14,514 bases of DNA from positions 1 through 14,514 of the forward strand of contig JBBRWA010000141.1 in NCBI GenBank assembly GCA_038246345.1, in the 5' to 3' direction. Numbering within the stretch: position 1 is the stretch's first letter; each line of letters starts with the position of its first letter. Shown here one piece after another: positions 14,060 through 14,514 of the stretch. Made by a program: the position numbers and the translations under genes. This DNA is from M3007 sp038246345 (GTDB taxonomy: Bacteria > Bacteroidota > Bacteroidia > Chitinophagales > Saprospiraceae). The notes below the pieces were generated by a model. That model had not been told where the DNA came from. It did no database searches and saw only the letters and a program-made list of their open reading frames with translations.

Positions 14060-14091
14060 TAAAAAAGCCAGCCCTTCTTCAAGGACTGGCT
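14060..14091 (-). terminator. Rho-independent terminator of the T9SS-sorted protein gene
   Basis: On the minus strand AGCCAGTCCTT, loop GAAG and AAGGGCTGGCT form an 11-bp stem with one T-G wobble, followed directly by TTTTTTA. This is a canonical intrinsic terminator about 70 nt beyond the stop codon at 14160. It isolates the downstream 496-residue gene from the upstream transcript. Confidence 0.88.
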
Positions 14092-14114
14092 AACGTCAAT
14101 TTACTATAGGGTTA

Positions 14115-14142
14115 GGGGCGCCCCGGCTTTCCGGGGCACCCC
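14115..14142 (-). other. GC-rich 12-bp hairpin in the 3' untranslated region
   Basis: On the minus strand GGGGTGCCCCGG, loop AAAG and CCGGGGCGCCCC form a 12-bp stem whose single non-Watson-Crick pair is a U-G wobble. On the plus strand the same position would be a C-A mismatch, so the structure fits minus-strand RNA. It lies 17 nt after the stop codon at 14160 and ahead of the true terminator, and it lacks a U-tract. It may stabilise the 3' end or be a copy of a dispersed intergenic repeat. Confidence 0.65.
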
Positions 14143-14159
14143 CTCCATGTCAAGACTTA

Positions 14160-14514
14160 CTACTTTGTTTGTATCATCGTTCGGGCCGCACTGTCTTTGG
14201 ATGTTTCCACCCGATACCACAGTGCCCCGGTAGTGCCGATCAACTGTCGGTCGATCATAAATACGTTGTAACCTTTGGCGAAATCGCCTTTCTGCGTGTG
14301 GATGAGACGTCCTGTTTCGTCAAATACTGTCAGTGTCGCACTCGTTGCTGCGGGCAGGTGGAAACCGATCATTGTCTGGTTTACAAACGGGTTCGGTTGG
14401 TTTTGATACAATTCGAATCCTACACCAGCAATGGTCTTTCCATCGAAACGCAACGCAATGTCTAATTTACCCGCTGTAGCTTCAGCAGAGGAGGGGCGCT
14501 CTGTATTCCCCACT
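14160..14514 (-). CDS. C-terminal end of an exported protein with a type IX secretion sorting domain, 5' part outside window
   Basis: The last 117 codons of a frame entering from the right edge end at TAG (14160-14162). The final 85 or so residues are a T9SS type A C-terminal sorting domain. Its features are FELYQNQPNPF at the start, then MIGFHLP, ATLTVFDETGRLI, a GDFAKGYN turn, and GALWYRVETSKDSAARTMI before the terminal QTK. Such domains direct proteins across the outer membrane through T9SS and are usually cleaved when the cargo is anchored or released. The visible part before it (KLDIALRFDGKTIAGVG) gives no clue to the function of the mature protein. A GTG at 14513 is not taken as the start because the sorting domain must follow a longer cargo. 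Confidence 0.92.
   Translation of the reverse strand, partial: VGNTERPSSAEATAGKLDIALRFDGKTIAGVGFELYQNQPNPFVNQTMIGFHLPAATSATLTVFDETGRLIHTQKGDFAKGYNVFMIDRQLIGTTGALWYRVETSKDSAARTMIQTK

Noticed and set aside
14169..14465. 98-codon plus-strand ORF at the right edge
   Set aside because: It is antisense to the T9SS sorting domain, which is an unambiguous coding match on the minus strand.

Overview
The window looks like chromosomal DNA of a member of the Bacteroidota, most plausibly a Saprospiraceae-like (Haliscomenobacter/Lewinella-type) bacterium. The evidence is a type IX secretion (T9SS) C-terminal sorting domain at the right edge, a giant exported protein built from AGPDQ-type PKD-like domains, Ig-like domains, a SprB repeat and DUF11-like repeats, and start codons preceded by A/T-rich DNA rather than Shine-Dalgarno sequences. 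The family placement below phylum level is inference. Every convincing gene lies on the minus strand; the many plus-strand ORFs within 1-11129 are shadows of the repetitive giant gene.

Layout, left to right. Positions 1-11129 are one uninterrupted minus-strand reading frame of 3709 codons, from an ATG with a signal peptide at 11129 and still open at the left edge. From its N-terminus the product carries 17 PKD-like/Ig-fold domains, then 16 Ig-like repeats of 91-95 residues, a further AGPDK domain, a Cys-Cys-starting module, one SprB repeat, and at least two and a half DUF11-like repeats of about 160 residues with Asp-rich linkers. Positions 11130-12429 are a long, mostly A/T-rich intergenic region holding a 27-bp inverted repeat, short direct repeats, a 31-bp near-palindrome and a candidate terminator, but no gene I can defend. 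Positions 12430-13920 encode an uncharacterised, probably helical-repeat cytoplasmic protein of 496 residues. Positions 13921-14159 hold its leader, candidate regulatory palindromes, and a strong terminator plus a GC-rich hairpin belonging to the next gene upstream. Positions 14160-14514 are the last 117 codons of a T9SS-exported protein.

The two exported proteins would both leave the cell through the Sec pathway, and the right-hand one certainly looks T9SS-dependent. Whether the giant protein also ends in a T9SS or gliding-associated C-terminal domain cannot be seen here. The most informative observation is the internal evolution of the Ig-like array: it has a higher-order period of three domains, and domains 10-12 and 13-15 form a tandem duplication of exactly 834 bp. 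I see no CRISPR array, tRNA, rRNA, transposase, integrase or recognisable defence operon.
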